Notes under the pieces: generated by a model
Database searches by the model: none
The model's input: the letters and a program-made list of their open reading frames with translations, nothing else
What the model was told of the DNA's origin: nothing
Origin: Guyanagaster necrorhizus
Lineage: Eukaryota > Basidiomycota > Agaricomycetes > Agaricales > Physalacriaceae
Assembly: GCF_019112545.1 (NCBI RefSeq)
Contig: NW_025064892.1
Location: 911,921 to 975,920, forward strand
Length of the DNA: 64,000 bases
Direction: 5' to 3'
Shown: piece after piece, positions 44,701 through 55,639 of the stretch
Position numbering within the stretch: the first letter of the stretch is position 1
How the letters are laid out: every line of letters starts with the position of its first letter
Translations under genes and position numbers: made by a program

Positions 44701-47131
44701 TGCAATCTTCCAATGGATAATGAATGACATCTTTAAGGATCTCATCACCACTGGAAAGGTTGCAATCTACTTGGATGACATCTTAATCATGTCAAAAGAC
44801 AAGAGAGAACACTGATGACTTGTTCAATAAGTCCTCAAGCTAATGAGGAAGCATAAGCTTTTCCTTAAAGTCAAGAAGTATGAGTTCAAGATGCTCAAAA
44901 CAGAGTACCTTAGAGTCATCATCAGTGAAGAGAGCATTCAAATGGACTCCATCAAAGTTGTCAGAGTAATGAAATAGTCAGAGCCAATGAAAAAGAAGGA
45001 GTTGCAGCCTTTCTTGGGGTTTACAAACTTCTATTGAAGATTTATTTATGACTATAGCAAGATTGTATGACCAATGATGCAACTGACCAGGAATGCCTCT
45101 TGGTCATAGAAGCACTCACAGCAAACTGCATTCAATGACCTCAAAAGGCAGATAGCCAAAGACATAGTCCTAGCAATACCAACACAGAATGGAAAATTCC
45201 AGATAGAAGCTGACTCAAGCAAGAGAGCCATTAGTGTGGTCCTATCCTAAGAGCAAAGTGAGAAATAGTGACTGGTTGCATTTCTTTCTAAAGCTCTAAT
45301 GGTCACCAAATGAAATTATGAGATCTATGATAAGGAGCTGCTCACCATCATGCTCACACTTGAAGAATGGCAGCATTACTTGATTGGCATGACCCAAACC
45401 TTTAAGATCTGGACAGATCATCAAAACCTGCAGTACTTCTGACAACCACAGAAACTCAATTGATGACAAGCTCAGTGGGTAACTGAACTGAGCCAGTACC
45501 TATATATTCTGCACTATAAAGCTGGAGCTGCCAATAAGAAGGCCAATCTCCTTAGCTGATGATTGGATTATAACCAGGGCAGAAACAACAATGAGAGGGT
45601 GATATTATTAAAACCCAAACACTTCTGGATGATGATAATGCTAACAGAGGAGATGATCTATGAATGGATCAAAAGCATTATGAGAGACAATAGCTGATGA
45701 GACTAACAAGTGACTCCATCTCTCAACTATGAGTGAGAAATGATTAGAGAAGACAGATTAATCTATTATAATAGATGGATCTATGTTTCAAAGGATCAGC
45801 AACTTTATAGTAAGATCATCACCACTTGTCACAATCATATGATGGCAGATCATCCAGAAATCATAAAGACTAAATAACTAATCCTATGGGAGTACTAATG
45901 GCCAAAAATAGGCCAGGACATTTAACAATACATAAAGGAGTGTGAAATTTGCCAACATGGCAAAGCCTCAATGTAATCATACACTGCATTCTTATACTCA
46001 GATGAAGTACCACAAGTTTTATGGACTCATATTTCTATTAATATGGTCATGGGACTCCTGAAATGCAATAGATACAATGCAATTTTAGTAATCATTGATC
46101 ACTTCTTGAAGATGATTGTACCAATTGCATGTTCAATCAAATTAATGTCAGAAAAATAGGCAAAGATTTTGTGAGATAAAATCTACACTAAATATGGCAT
46201 GCCTCAAGTAGTTATTTCTGATCAAGGACCACAGTTCATGTTCAAATTCTTTGATGACCTTTACTGTCTTCTCCATATTTGACAAAACACCTCGACTGTA
46301 TATCACTCACAAACTAATGGCTAGACAGAATGAGTCAATCAAAAAGTTAAAAAGTATCTTTGACTTTTTATTAACTATCAATAAAATGACTGAGTGGAAT
46401 GGCTTGCATTTGCAGCATTTTAACACAACAACTGTGTTCATTCAGCTATTGACAAAACCTCTTTCTTCATAAACCACAGCTGATACCCCTTTGTCTTTCA
46501 CATTGAATGTATTCATACAACCACTTCTGCTTTCTCTGATTTCACAATAACTATGACCAAGATCCACAATAAAACTCAAGTCACACTTGAAAAAGCAGCC
46601 ACCACCATAAAAAAATAATATGATAAAAAATACTTTTCTGCCCAAACCTATAATATTAATGATAAAGTGTGACTGGACATCATCAACCTCTACCTTCTTC
46701 ACCCAAAGCAGAAACTGGCTGACAAACATACTGGCTCTTTTTTTATCATTGCCAAGATTAATACCTTGGTCTACCATCTCTGCCTTTCATCTATATGAAA
46801 AATTCATGATGTCTTTAATAAATCATTATTGCAACTCTTTGTTGCTTCTGCATTTTCCAATCAAGAACATCCATCTTCTCCAGCCTCTGATTTGATTGAT
46901 TACAAAGAACAATACAAAATTGACCAAATATTAAATCACAAATTCTGCAAAGTATATGCTTATGAAGGAGGAATGATGGCAACAGTCAATTATTTAGTCA
47001 GTTGGAAGGGCTATAGTCCTGAATCTAACCAATGAGTGAACAAGAAGTGAATAAATACTGCTGATACAATACACAAGTATGAATTATTTCTAAATTAAGC
47101 TATCAGGATAATGATCTTAAGAAGAGGGTAA
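44701..47131 (+). pseudogene. pol: C pol, second part: RT palm to chromodomain
   Basis: Continues the RT of C after D. AIFQWIMNDIFKDL is followed by VAIYLDDILIM (44759-44791, catalytic YLDD intact). LGFTNFY is near 45015 and RNase H EADSSKRAISVVLS near 45208. Integrase zinc part near 45828-45965 (HNHMMADHPE, CEICQHGK). Core at 46020-46340 (SINMVMGLLKCNRYNAILVI, VVISDQGPQFMFKF, NGxTExVNQKVKKYL). Chromodomain at 46900-47040 (TVNYLVSWKGYSPESNQ). The stops are again mostly at Arg and Trp positions. The acidic tail of D is absent: the sequence runs within about 90 bp into the polypurine tract. Confidence 0.85.
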
Positions 47132-47463
47132 TGTTATGATTTTTCCCATTCTTTTTCACTTTTAACTCCTATTCATGCTTAGTCAGAGCACCCAACCAGT
47201 GCTTAAGACTATGGGACAGGCTTAATCAGTATAATAAGCCTAGTTAGTCATTGTCTTTTGATACAATAATAGCACTCAACAATATATAATGAACTTTTTG
47301 TAGCTAGTAATGATGCTCAAGGACAATAGGCACAACAATGACTCTATGCACAATAGGTAGTAATATTTATAGTCAGATAAACTATAGTATATAAGACAGC
47401 TCATCACTGATAATCTTCAGCTTCAAGCTAAAGTTTATTCATTCTCATTCTACTCTCAAGCTA

Positions 47464-49851
47464 CAGTTGACTATCTCACAATGCATAATGTTGAAATGCA
47501 TAATTCTGACTTTGCATATGGATTAGACTGAAACACAGTTGGAGAGCAAAAAAATAGGCTAGAAATATATATCATATAATGCATATGGTTTTAGTTTAGA
47601 AATATGCATTGTCAGATCCAAAATTGTAGTAAGCTGATATGATATTGTGCATATATTAGAACAATAAAGAATATAATTTGTTTGTATGGACTATAATAAA
47701 CACAAAAAAAATTATTGTAAAGTGATGCAGCCTATATCTTTATAAACATGCCTCTTGAACTAACATGAAAACCACATGCTAAACCTGAAAATCCATATAA
47801 GCATACAAAACAGAAGAAGAAAGTTCCAATGTACACATCATCAGCTCAGCCTCCAAAGCAGATCTTTCACCCATATCTCACAACAGGAGACTGGCTCATA
47901 GTATTCAAATATGTTGATAACCATCCTTTCTATCAACATGCTGACATTGTGGCATATTTCATAAACCAAAAGGAAGGTGCACTGCTCTTTATCCAATCAA
48001 CTCTTTCATGAAAATTAGCATCTCATACAAAAATCAAACAGTATGCAAATGAGAACCCTAATGCACTATCATCCAAAAAGTCTCACATTGTCACCTGACC
48101 TGATATAGAGCATGCTGTTGCATTCTGATATTAGAATATGCAGCTCTGAGGTGAGACTGTAACTAGTACAATGCTGATAGAAAAGCAAAATCAAATTGAA
48201 AATCTGATGAATATTTCAGAGGATCAGTATTTGAAAGGAGAGAGATAGTTGAAGTCATTCTGCAAGGCATGAAAGATTCAGGAGGTTCAGTGGCATGGAG
48301 AAGCAGGCTCAGTGGATATAGTGGCAGTGAAAAAAGAATGTGTACATCTTCACAGCATTATGGTGAAATATACAATGCAGGACAGATGAAATATTGATGA
48401 ATCTGGTCTTGTCACCTTTGCTATCTCAGATCATACCTTAGCATCTAGTCCTATGAGTGGATGAAAATAGGACAAGTTCCACATCACTATGTGTTTTGCT
48501 ATGAATGCAGATGGGAGTGAGTGGATGCCAGTTGTTTTTATTAGAAAGTCAAAGCAACTATGGTGTTTCAAAGAAAAGAGTCCAATAGTGATAGAATTCT
48601 ATTATCAGAATAACAAGAAGGCCTGGATGATGAGCAAAATATTTACAAAGTGGGTGAAGATGTTTGATTTAAAGATAAAGAGGAAGATGCAACAGGTTCT
48701 GCTGACCTTGGACAACTTTTAAGGGCATTCCATTGCTTATACACCCCATAACACAAAGCTGGAGTTCTTTGAGCCCAACATGACTCCATATGTCCAGCCA
48801 CTAGATGCTGGTATTATCTGCTGCTTCAAGGCACATTATTGGAATGCCATATGTATCCATGCACTTGATCTTGATGATCTTGGAGAGTCTGAGATCTTCA
48901 AGCTTGATATTCTTGAAGCTATAACTATTGCTCATAATGCTTGAGCAAATATCAGCAGTGAAATAATAGCAAACTGCTGGAAATACACTGGTATAATGCC
49001 TGACAATGCATCTGAGTCACAGTCCACCACACCATCCAATGATTTCCAAGACACCTCACTCCTCAAGTCTGTATAGAATCTTGTTTGTGACTTTGCCTCA
49101 ACAGACAAATACACACTTCCAGGGATCAAACAGGTATTGCAGGATCTGCTTGGAAACCAATATGCTGATGCTGACTGGTGTTCTGCTCTTATGGCTGTTA
49201 TGAATGCAGAGAACAATGTTGGTAAAGCACTGGAGGCAGTCAATCAGTTGGCTCCTTTGTCACAGTCAAAAATGAACACATTTTCCACCCAAATTGCCTC
49301 TATTCAACAGCTCCAGACAGCAGAGATAATGTTAAAGGACCACCTTGTCAAATTGAAACAATGAAATCACATGTTTGATCCCATTCCAACCATTGAAGAG
49401 ATGATTAGCACTATTGCAGAAGAGTATACTGAAGATCTTGAGATGATGCCAACAGATGAGGAGATTATTGCTGCTATCAAGCATGATATTGCAGTAGAAA
49501 ATGGGGAAATAACTGTCATTGATGATAATGAGGAGGAAGAGGAGGGTGAGGAAGAACAGACCTTAATAACTACAAGGGAAGAATTTGAGCTTATTTGAAA
49601 GCTGGAGGTATTTTGTGTTTCACAAGATGATCAGAGTGGATTAGTACCACAGCTGAGTAAGTTGAGAGGAGCACTATTCAAGGAGATGTATGAAAAGCTG
49701 ATCCAAAAGCCACTGACAGCATTTTGAGACAATGATGATATTGTTACATAAGTCACATATTATATTATATGCTATTTTGATTCTGCATAAATCTATAAAT
49801 GCATATAGTTTTGGTGTCTTCTGACCATATGCATTGTGAGATAGTTAACTG
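47464..49851 (+). mobile_element. pogo/Fot1-type DNA transposon with TIRs and TA duplication
   Basis: 2388 bp. Terminal inverted repeats of 24 bp at 47464-47487 and 49828-49851 differ at one base (cagttRactatctcacaat). TA is duplicated on both sides (47462-47463 and 49852-49853), the hallmark of the Tc1/mariner superfamily. It encodes one transposase with a CENP-B-like DNA-binding part and a DDE_1 catalytic domain. It lies in the 3' LTR of C, so it arrived after C. Confidence 0.92.
47829..49735 (+). pseudogene. pogo-family transposase (CENP-B HTH and DDE_1)
   Basis: The N-terminal helix-turn-helix part is readable at 47860-48010 (LTTGDWLIVFKYVDNHP, ADIVAYFINQKEG). The CENP-B-type second HTH follows at about 48150-48270 (GETVTSTMLIEKQNQIENL, SFCKA). 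The catalytic domain has the first Asp in IDESGLVTF (about 48393), the second in LLTLDNF (48712) and the third in YVQPLDAGII (about 48805). Thirty residues separate the second and third Asp, as in pogo (DD30D). The C-terminus is acidic (49520-49560). Stops at several points (for example 48721-48723) and frame breaks show it is inactive. This family gave rise to CENP-B-like proteins in animals and yeasts. Confidence 0.88.
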
Positions 49852-49976
49852 TACTTCTATAGGCCTTGAAGCATTAGATTAATAAAGCACAATAAGTGAA
49901 CTCTAGTGGAAGACTTAAACATGAAGTCACATTAGTTTATCATATGTCTATAATCATATGCAGCTTGAGTCTAACA

Positions 49977-51324
49977 CTTAGCTATTATAATGCTAGACTG
50001 AAGTAACAATGAGCAGAGTGCATAGCCTAATAACAGACTAATACCAGGGAGGTTAAACTGCATGTGAGATTTTAGCACTTGGCTATACATATGCCAATAT
50101 TATTACAAGAAGACATGCTAAAAATAAAAAAAATACAATCAAAATATAATTAGCAATTCTGATCATATTGATCAAGAATGCACAGCCATTGATGCACTGA
50201 TAGGACATGCCTTGGAACAGAGAACTGAGACCTAAAGAAAGATATCTGAATAACTGGATGTTGAACAAAGAAATGAAATGATGATAACAAAGTAATAATT
50301 AAAGAAATACTAAGAGATAAATAGTATATGTACAGTTCAGAGACTTGCATGCATCTGATGTCAGCTAGCAAGAGAACAGTAGATACAGTCCTAGCTTAGA
50401 ACAGAATAAGCATGGCAACTGCTATATGCATATAAATAATACCTGCAGGATTTGAGATAGAGTCTCATGCTTTAAACTTACACTCTAGCTCTCAGTTTGT
50501 GTTTGTAACTTTAGATAAGAGAATAAACTGATTATTGATATCATTGAGAGAGGTTTGAGAACTAAGCAAGATACAAAAGCCTGCAAAAAACTTGAGTTTA
50601 AATTGATAAAAGATTTTGGATTGCACTCTAATCTGAGAATAAGAGAGCAGTGTCTGAAGAGTATCATCTTGAGTTTTTAGGTATTTGTGATATGCAGCAC
50701 TATAGGTGGCAGAGGTTCAAACCATTTAGCTTGATTAGTGTGCACTTTTTGGTTATTTCTGCAGGCTTGCAGAGGTTCAAATCCTTTAGCCAGTCAGATA
50801 GTGTTAATTGTGTTTTGTGTCTCTAGATCACATAGGTTTTAATCCTGTGGATCTATGATCAGTTTGAAAACTCATGCACAGAGGTTTGAACCCTTTAGCA
50901 CTTGTGAATGTGTTTGTGATTAGTTTTTGCCTAGAGTGCTAAGCTTTGAGTCATATATTATGTGTGTTAGGGATTTTCATTTGATTTGAGCTGTGCTTGA
51001 AATCTTTTGAGAGTTTTAAGAGAGTGTTTGGACATATTATATTGAGCTACAGAACCTTTGCCTTGAGGTCCAGCAATATCTGTTGCCATCTGATAAAATA
51101 AAAAGCTTTGAGACTTAGAGAGATCTAGAACTGCTGTACATGTGCTATTGCTATTTGCATGCTGTGGATTCACTGAAGAAGACAATTAGATTTGCTGTGA
51201 CTATTTTTATTGCATTATAATCTCCCCATGAACTAAGAGTATTATATATGTGTTGGTGTGGATATGATCAGTGGATAGCACTCTACTGTTTCTGTTTTCA
51301 CCTTGCACACATAAGATCTCTTAA
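49977..51324 (+). repeat. Repeat X3, right part, with T-arm-like array
   Basis: Continuation of X3 after element C, starting with the duplicated target cttag and ending ctcttaa. It matches X2 in inverted orientation along its whole length. The T-arm-like motifs agaggttcaaaccatttagc recur at 50711, 50771, 50832 and 50880. No coding frame. Confidence 0.75.
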
Positions 51325-51722
51325 TCTGGAGCCCACCATAAGGGGGAAAAGTAGTTTTAAGCAAATACAATTGAATTTGAAAGAGATCCACTCACACAAT
51401 TGTTTTAACTGCATGAATAACTATCTAAGGTTTTCTTCTCTTAGAGCAAATCTGCTAGCACACTTTATTGCAAAGACAGCTAGTGAAAATGTGTTGTGTG
51501 ATTCCTTTAATAGAGCATGCACTTGTTGAGAGTCAGAATAGCTGGAATCAATCAAACTTGAGAGCCAAGGACTAGAATAAAGAAAGTGGCAAGTGAAATA
51601 TATCTATCACTAATTTATCCTCTCACCTTATGATCACAAAGTCAGAATACTTTGGGAATAGAACTTGCTGCACAGAAACTTAGGAGTAAAGCAGGATCAC
51701 AGCTCACTCCAGTTTTTGATCC
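51325..51722 (+). other. Sequence after the X3 LTR-like repeat; possible internal start of its element
   Basis: This does not match other parts of the window. Two bases after the X3 end it reads tggagcccacc, the form of a tRNA-primed binding site (TGG start). A short frame at 51248-51529 reads across the X3 end, and the part after it (MNNYLRFSSLRANLLAHFIAK) is not recognised. If X is an LTR, this is the beginning of its internal region. It is cut by a family-2 LTR at 51723. Confidence 0.4.
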
Positions 51723-51906
51723 TGTTATGCACATGCTGCTAGCTTTCATATCCTCTCAACTAATGATGAATCCAATCACAAGTCTCACTGTATTCTGCTG
51801 CTCTCTATTACCTACTAATTTCATTTTACTATTACTATTTCACATTTGTATTTCACATTCTAGTATCTAGAATCTAAATATGATAGCAAACAGCTGACAT
51901 CAGAAC
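51723..51906 (+). repeat. Family-2 LTR fragment
   Basis: Starts tgttatgcacatgctgct and aligns with the first 184 bp of the family-2 LTR to ctgacatcagaac. There it is cut by the family-1 LTR of F. No polypurine tract precedes it, so it is either a solo LTR or a 5' LTR. Confidence 0.75.
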
Positions 51907-52357
51907 TGTTAAGCTCAAGTGACACATGACTAAAACATATGATAAATAGGTGCTGTATCATATTCATACAGTCACATCTAAGTTCACTGTATGTATTTAT
52001 ATGGCTTTGTGTTCTAAGGCTGTTGCAAGAGACTCAGGATAGAATAGTGAAGCTATAAACTTTAGCTTGAAGCTAGGTATCTACAGCAAGAGCTACACTA
52101 TTTATATACTATTTGTTCATTAAGATAAATATACTACTACTAATTGTATCTGTCCAAGCCATTGTACCCTTTGTCTTTAGGTGTTGTTACTACTTACAAA
52201 AGAGCTGTTATCCATCATCAAGAGACATTGTTGCATTGAAAGATAATGACAGACTTGGCCTTGTTGTGATAACTAAGTCTGTCCCACAGTCTTAAGTGCT
52301 GGTCTAGATGCTCTAATTAAGCATAGATAGGGTTAATCAAAAAGAAAAGTCATAACA
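51907..52357 (-). repeat. Family-1 3' LTR of element F
   Basis: 451 bp. On the minus strand: tgttatgac start, TATATAAA, then after 34 bp agcttcaagctaa (complement of 52062-52074), ending gcttaaca. The polypurine tract (minus strand aaggaggaggtaa) lies directly to the right. Confidence 0.83.
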
Positions 52358-53591
52358 TTACCTCCTCCTTAAGACCATCATTCTAATGGCTTAATTTAGA
52401 GATAATTTATAGTTATATATAATATCTGCAACATTCATACATTTCTTATTAATCTATTAGTTAGATTCTGGACCATAACCCTTTCAACTGACTAAGTAGT
52501 TAATAGTCATCACTATGCTACTGTCTTATGCTCAGATTTTACAAAGGCAATAATTTAATACCTGATTGATTTTGTAATATTCTTTATCATCAATCAGATC
52601 TAGTTCTGGTGATAAAGATTATTGTTGGTTGGAAAATGCTGGGGATACATAGAATGTGAGTAAGAATTCATTAAATACATCATGAATTTTCCAGGCCTCA
52701 GGAAGTTGAAGTTTGTGTGTGGAGAGCCCAACTTCAGTGAGGACTGAGAAGGGCTCAGTTTATTTATCAGCAAGTTTTTTCTTTGGGCAAGAAAGGTAAA
52801 GATTGGTGGTATCAAGCCAGACTTTATTGTTGACAGAGTACTAGTGCATGGGGGTTCAGTGTTTGTCATACTGTTTTTTTATAGCTAATGCCACCTTTTT
52901 AAGGGCAGTCTGAGTTTCATTGTGGATCTTGGACATTGTTTATATGAAATCAGATGAGACAGGTGTAGAGGTGGAGATGCATTCAGTATGTGAGACATTC
53001 AGATGGTGACTATAGTTGATGAAAAATAGAGTTTTTCTGATAGCAGAGTGAATACAGTTGTTGTGCTGGAAAGTGGCTAATGCAAGCCACTTGATCCAGT
53101 CATCCTGATGATAATTGATAAACAATCAGAGGTATTTTTTGACCTTCTGATTAGCATACTCTGTTTGCCCATCAGTTTAAAGATGGTATGCTGTAGAGAT
53201 ATTGCAGCAGATGTTTAATAGATAATATAAGTCATTAAGGAATTTGAAGACAAATTGTGGTCCTTAATCAGAAATAATGACCTGTGGTATGTCATACTTA
53301 GCATAAACCTCATCATATAAGATTTTAGCCCAACCCTCTGATGTTAATTCCATTGAACATATGACTGGAATGATTGTCTTTGAGAAGCAATCAATAATGA
53401 CCAGTATCATATTATAACCATTGCAATCAGGCAGTCTTATTACCATATCAACTGAAATATGAGTCCATGATGTTTGGGAAACCTCATTTGGATGTAGTGA
53501 TGCCACACATGGTTAAGTTGATGTTTTTTCTCATTGACAAGTTTTGCATCCTTTGATGTAGCATTTTATGTCTTAGCCTAGTTTGGGCCAC
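52358..53591 (-). pseudogene. pol: Element F: integrase and chromodomain (family 1)
   Basis: Read right to left: the end of the integrase zinc part with CKTCQ near 53540-53560, and the catalytic core 53264-53506 (SVDMVIRLPDCNGYNMILVII, then VIISD). The Glu region is near 53150 (TDGQTEYANQKVKKYL), and 52940-53125 reads FINYHQDDWIKWLALATFQHNN. The C-terminal part (VWLDTTNLYL) is near 52800, and the chromodomain (INYLVS*KGYGPESN) near 52430-52600. It is cut at 53591 by the LTR of E5. Close to the D sequence but lacking the D acidic tail. Confidence 0.8.
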
Positions 53592-54091
53592 TGTTAGAAA
53601 CATGTTAATCAAGTGGGTTTGAGTGCATGCACAGAGACTGATGGAGTGTATAAGCATTAATGAAGCTATTGGCAATGTCACCCTTAAATTGGAGCCCAAG
53701 GATCTGAATAGACAGAACAGAGTTCTGTTGGAAAAATGAACTGAAGTATCCTTTAGAGCAAAATCCAACAGATGAGGTAGGGAGAAGTTAAAGTGAGTGC
53801 AAAGTGTAGATGGCTTATCCAAGTTGATATTCAAACTGAGTAGTTACAATAGTTATACATAGCTTTATATACTAATGGTAGCTAATTCCAAGTTAGGTTC
53901 CATTGGGTTTCAATGTCAATATTTGCTACTGAGTTTGAGGTCTAGATATTACAATATGAAATATGGGTGTGAAATGATAATGGTGAAAATAAAATTAATA
54001 GGTAATAGAAGTGGCCAGAGTCTGATGGGTTTCTGTGATTGAATCTGTGGTTGGTTGAAGTGACATGGAGACTGGCAGCATGTGCATAACA
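53592..54091 (-). repeat. E5 3' LTR
   Basis: 500 bp. Minus strand tgttatgcacatgctgc...tttctaaca, with TATATAAAG and agtttgaatat in the standard 34 bp spacing. The polypurine tract (minus strand aacagagagatac) lies to its right. Confidence 0.85.
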
Positions 54092-54221
54092 GTATCTCTC
54101 TGTTAGTGTTCTTGTCCTCAAGAGCACAGATCCTGATGGCTGGTGGGGCCACATGGAAGATTGTTGGTGGCTGTGAGAATTTTTTGCAACTTGATCAGAT
54201 ACTACCACCACCACCTTAACT

Positions 54222-55570
54222 ATGTCATCTTCCACTATGTATTGTCACTCATATACTCCTGAGCCTTTGGTGAAGGGATCTATCCCCAATGGCCCTCAAG
54301 AGGCTAAGGAATTATTTTGTCTGGAATAGCAGACCATAGAGAAAGAGTATGTAGAGGCTGTAAAAGTCCACTTAGAGTGGAAAAGAGAGCAGAAAAGAGA
54401 GGAGAAGGTCTGGGCAGACCATGTGGTCTGAAAGGCATAGAGAAAGAAGCAGCAAGAGAGATTGGAGAAGAAAAGGAAAAAGATCTGACAGGCAGTAAAG
54501 AGGTAGGTGAAAGAGACAGAAGAGGCATTGAGAGAGGTAGCTTGAAGGGAGACTGAGGAGAGGGAAGTGGAAGAGGCTGTGGTGAGGGCTTCAGCCTCAG
54601 AGGTAGGGCAGGAGGAGATAGTTATGGAGGATGGATTACAAATGACTCCTGTGGAGGCTATTGATTTTTGTCTGCATCAAGTGCTAGCAGAACAGTTTGA
54701 TTCTGGCTGTGGTCTTCATTTCAAGAGAGTGACTGGTTATACACCTCCAGAGTCTAATAATGAGCAGAGCAAGGGAATTGAGAGAAATGATGAGTCAGAA
54801 GAATCTGAGAGGACCCTGGAGAGGAGAAAGAAGGTGCAAGAGAGAAAGAGAAGGATGGCAGATCTGATAGAGAAGAGCTATAAATGCAAGTTCAGATCAA
54901 GGAGTATAGTGGATGACAGTAGGACAGAGGTGGTTGCTAGTTCTAAAAAGTGAGCAAAGTTGGAAGTTGCAGGGCTGGTAGAGAGTGAAGAGTTGTTGGA
55001 TGGTGAAAGTAAGTGTCTTGGTTTTCTTGCATGGTTTAACTTAGCTTTTATTTTCAGGGAGTTGTGTGTGCTGTCATCAAGATGGCACATGGTGTTATGC
55101 ATGACCAGTAACTGAAGGCACTGGTTGAGGGCAGACTTGCTCTCACTGCAAGATCAAGAAAACTGCTTGTTCATTCAACAAAAGCATCACTGCAAGTGAG
55201 GTGATCAGCAGTGTGAAGGTTTCTGCCAGTCTCCACCAGCTTTTGAAGTGAATACACAAGTTGATGCATTATGTGAATGAGTTGGCAAACAAGATGGCAG
55301 ATGTCTACAGTACTGTAGTGGGTCTTCAGGATGATTACAGGTCAGATGATATGTCATCTTTCTCAGAGTTGTTCTCAGTCTAAGTTGAAGGTCTGGAAGA
55401 AGGCTCATCTGCTTTTTAAGGATGAGAAGGTGGAAGATCTGCAGAAAGCAATGTTGAAGGGGCTGGATAAGGATATAGAGGAGTTAAAGAGACAGAGGGA
55501 GAGTTCTAGTTCTGATGCAGGCCTATTGGATTCTGCTTCCTTGTACAGATTTTGTATGAAATATATATAG
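54222..55570 (+). pseudogene. Antisense Zn2Cys6-like coiled-coil gene of E5 (best copy)
   Basis: Start ATG at 54222, MSSSTMYCHSYTPEPLVKGS, shared with E2. A Glu/Lys/Arg-rich coiled coil follows (54317-54560). The frame is then open from 54567 to the TGA at 54951 and contains EAIDFCLHQVLAEQF, FKRVTGYTPPESNNEQ and the basic LERRKKVQERKRR. Intron 55009-55057 (phase 1). Exon 2 begins RSCVCCHQDGTWC, then CSHCKIKKTACSFNK: two C-x2-C-x6-C halves about 17 residues apart, as in Gal4-type zinc clusters but with a longer linker. The C-terminal coiled coil includes LHQLLK, IHKLMHYVNELANK and LDKDIEELKRQRE. Several stops at CGA or TGG sites make it a pseudogene. Confidence 0.77.
55009..55057 (+). other. 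Intron in the E5 antisense gene (49 bp, phase 1)
   Basis: GTAAGT...TTTTCAG with a plausible branch site tttaac at about 55036. Exon 1 ends GGT GAA A and exon 2 begins GG AGT TGT GTG TGC TGT, which joins to AGG AGT TGT in frame with the cysteine motif. Confidence 0.78.
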
Positions 55571-55639
55571 AAAAGGTGTTAGATGTTGGTAGTGAAGAGA
55601 AAAAAAAATATAAATATAAGATTTTGACTTTTTGAAAGT

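Larger units (their letters stand above)
31006..49976 (+). mobile_element. Family-1 chromovirus C, host of D and of the pogo element
   Basis: Complete but split element. 5' LTR 31006-31462, gag 31521-34330, protease and RT to 36222, interruption by D (36223-44700 with its TSD), RT to chromodomain 44701-47110, polypurine tract aagaagagggtaa, 3' LTR 47132-49976 with the pogo element inside. It is flanked by cctaa and cttag, a decayed 5 bp duplication of cctag in X3. Without the nested elements it is about 8.1 kb. Confidence 0.85.
47132..49976 (+). repeat. C 3' LTR with nested pogo element
   Basis: LTR parts 47132-47463 and 49852-49976 align end to end with the 5' LTR once the transposon and one TA are removed. 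The TATA and start element agcttcaagctaa (47419-47431) are in the left part. Confidence 0.85.
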
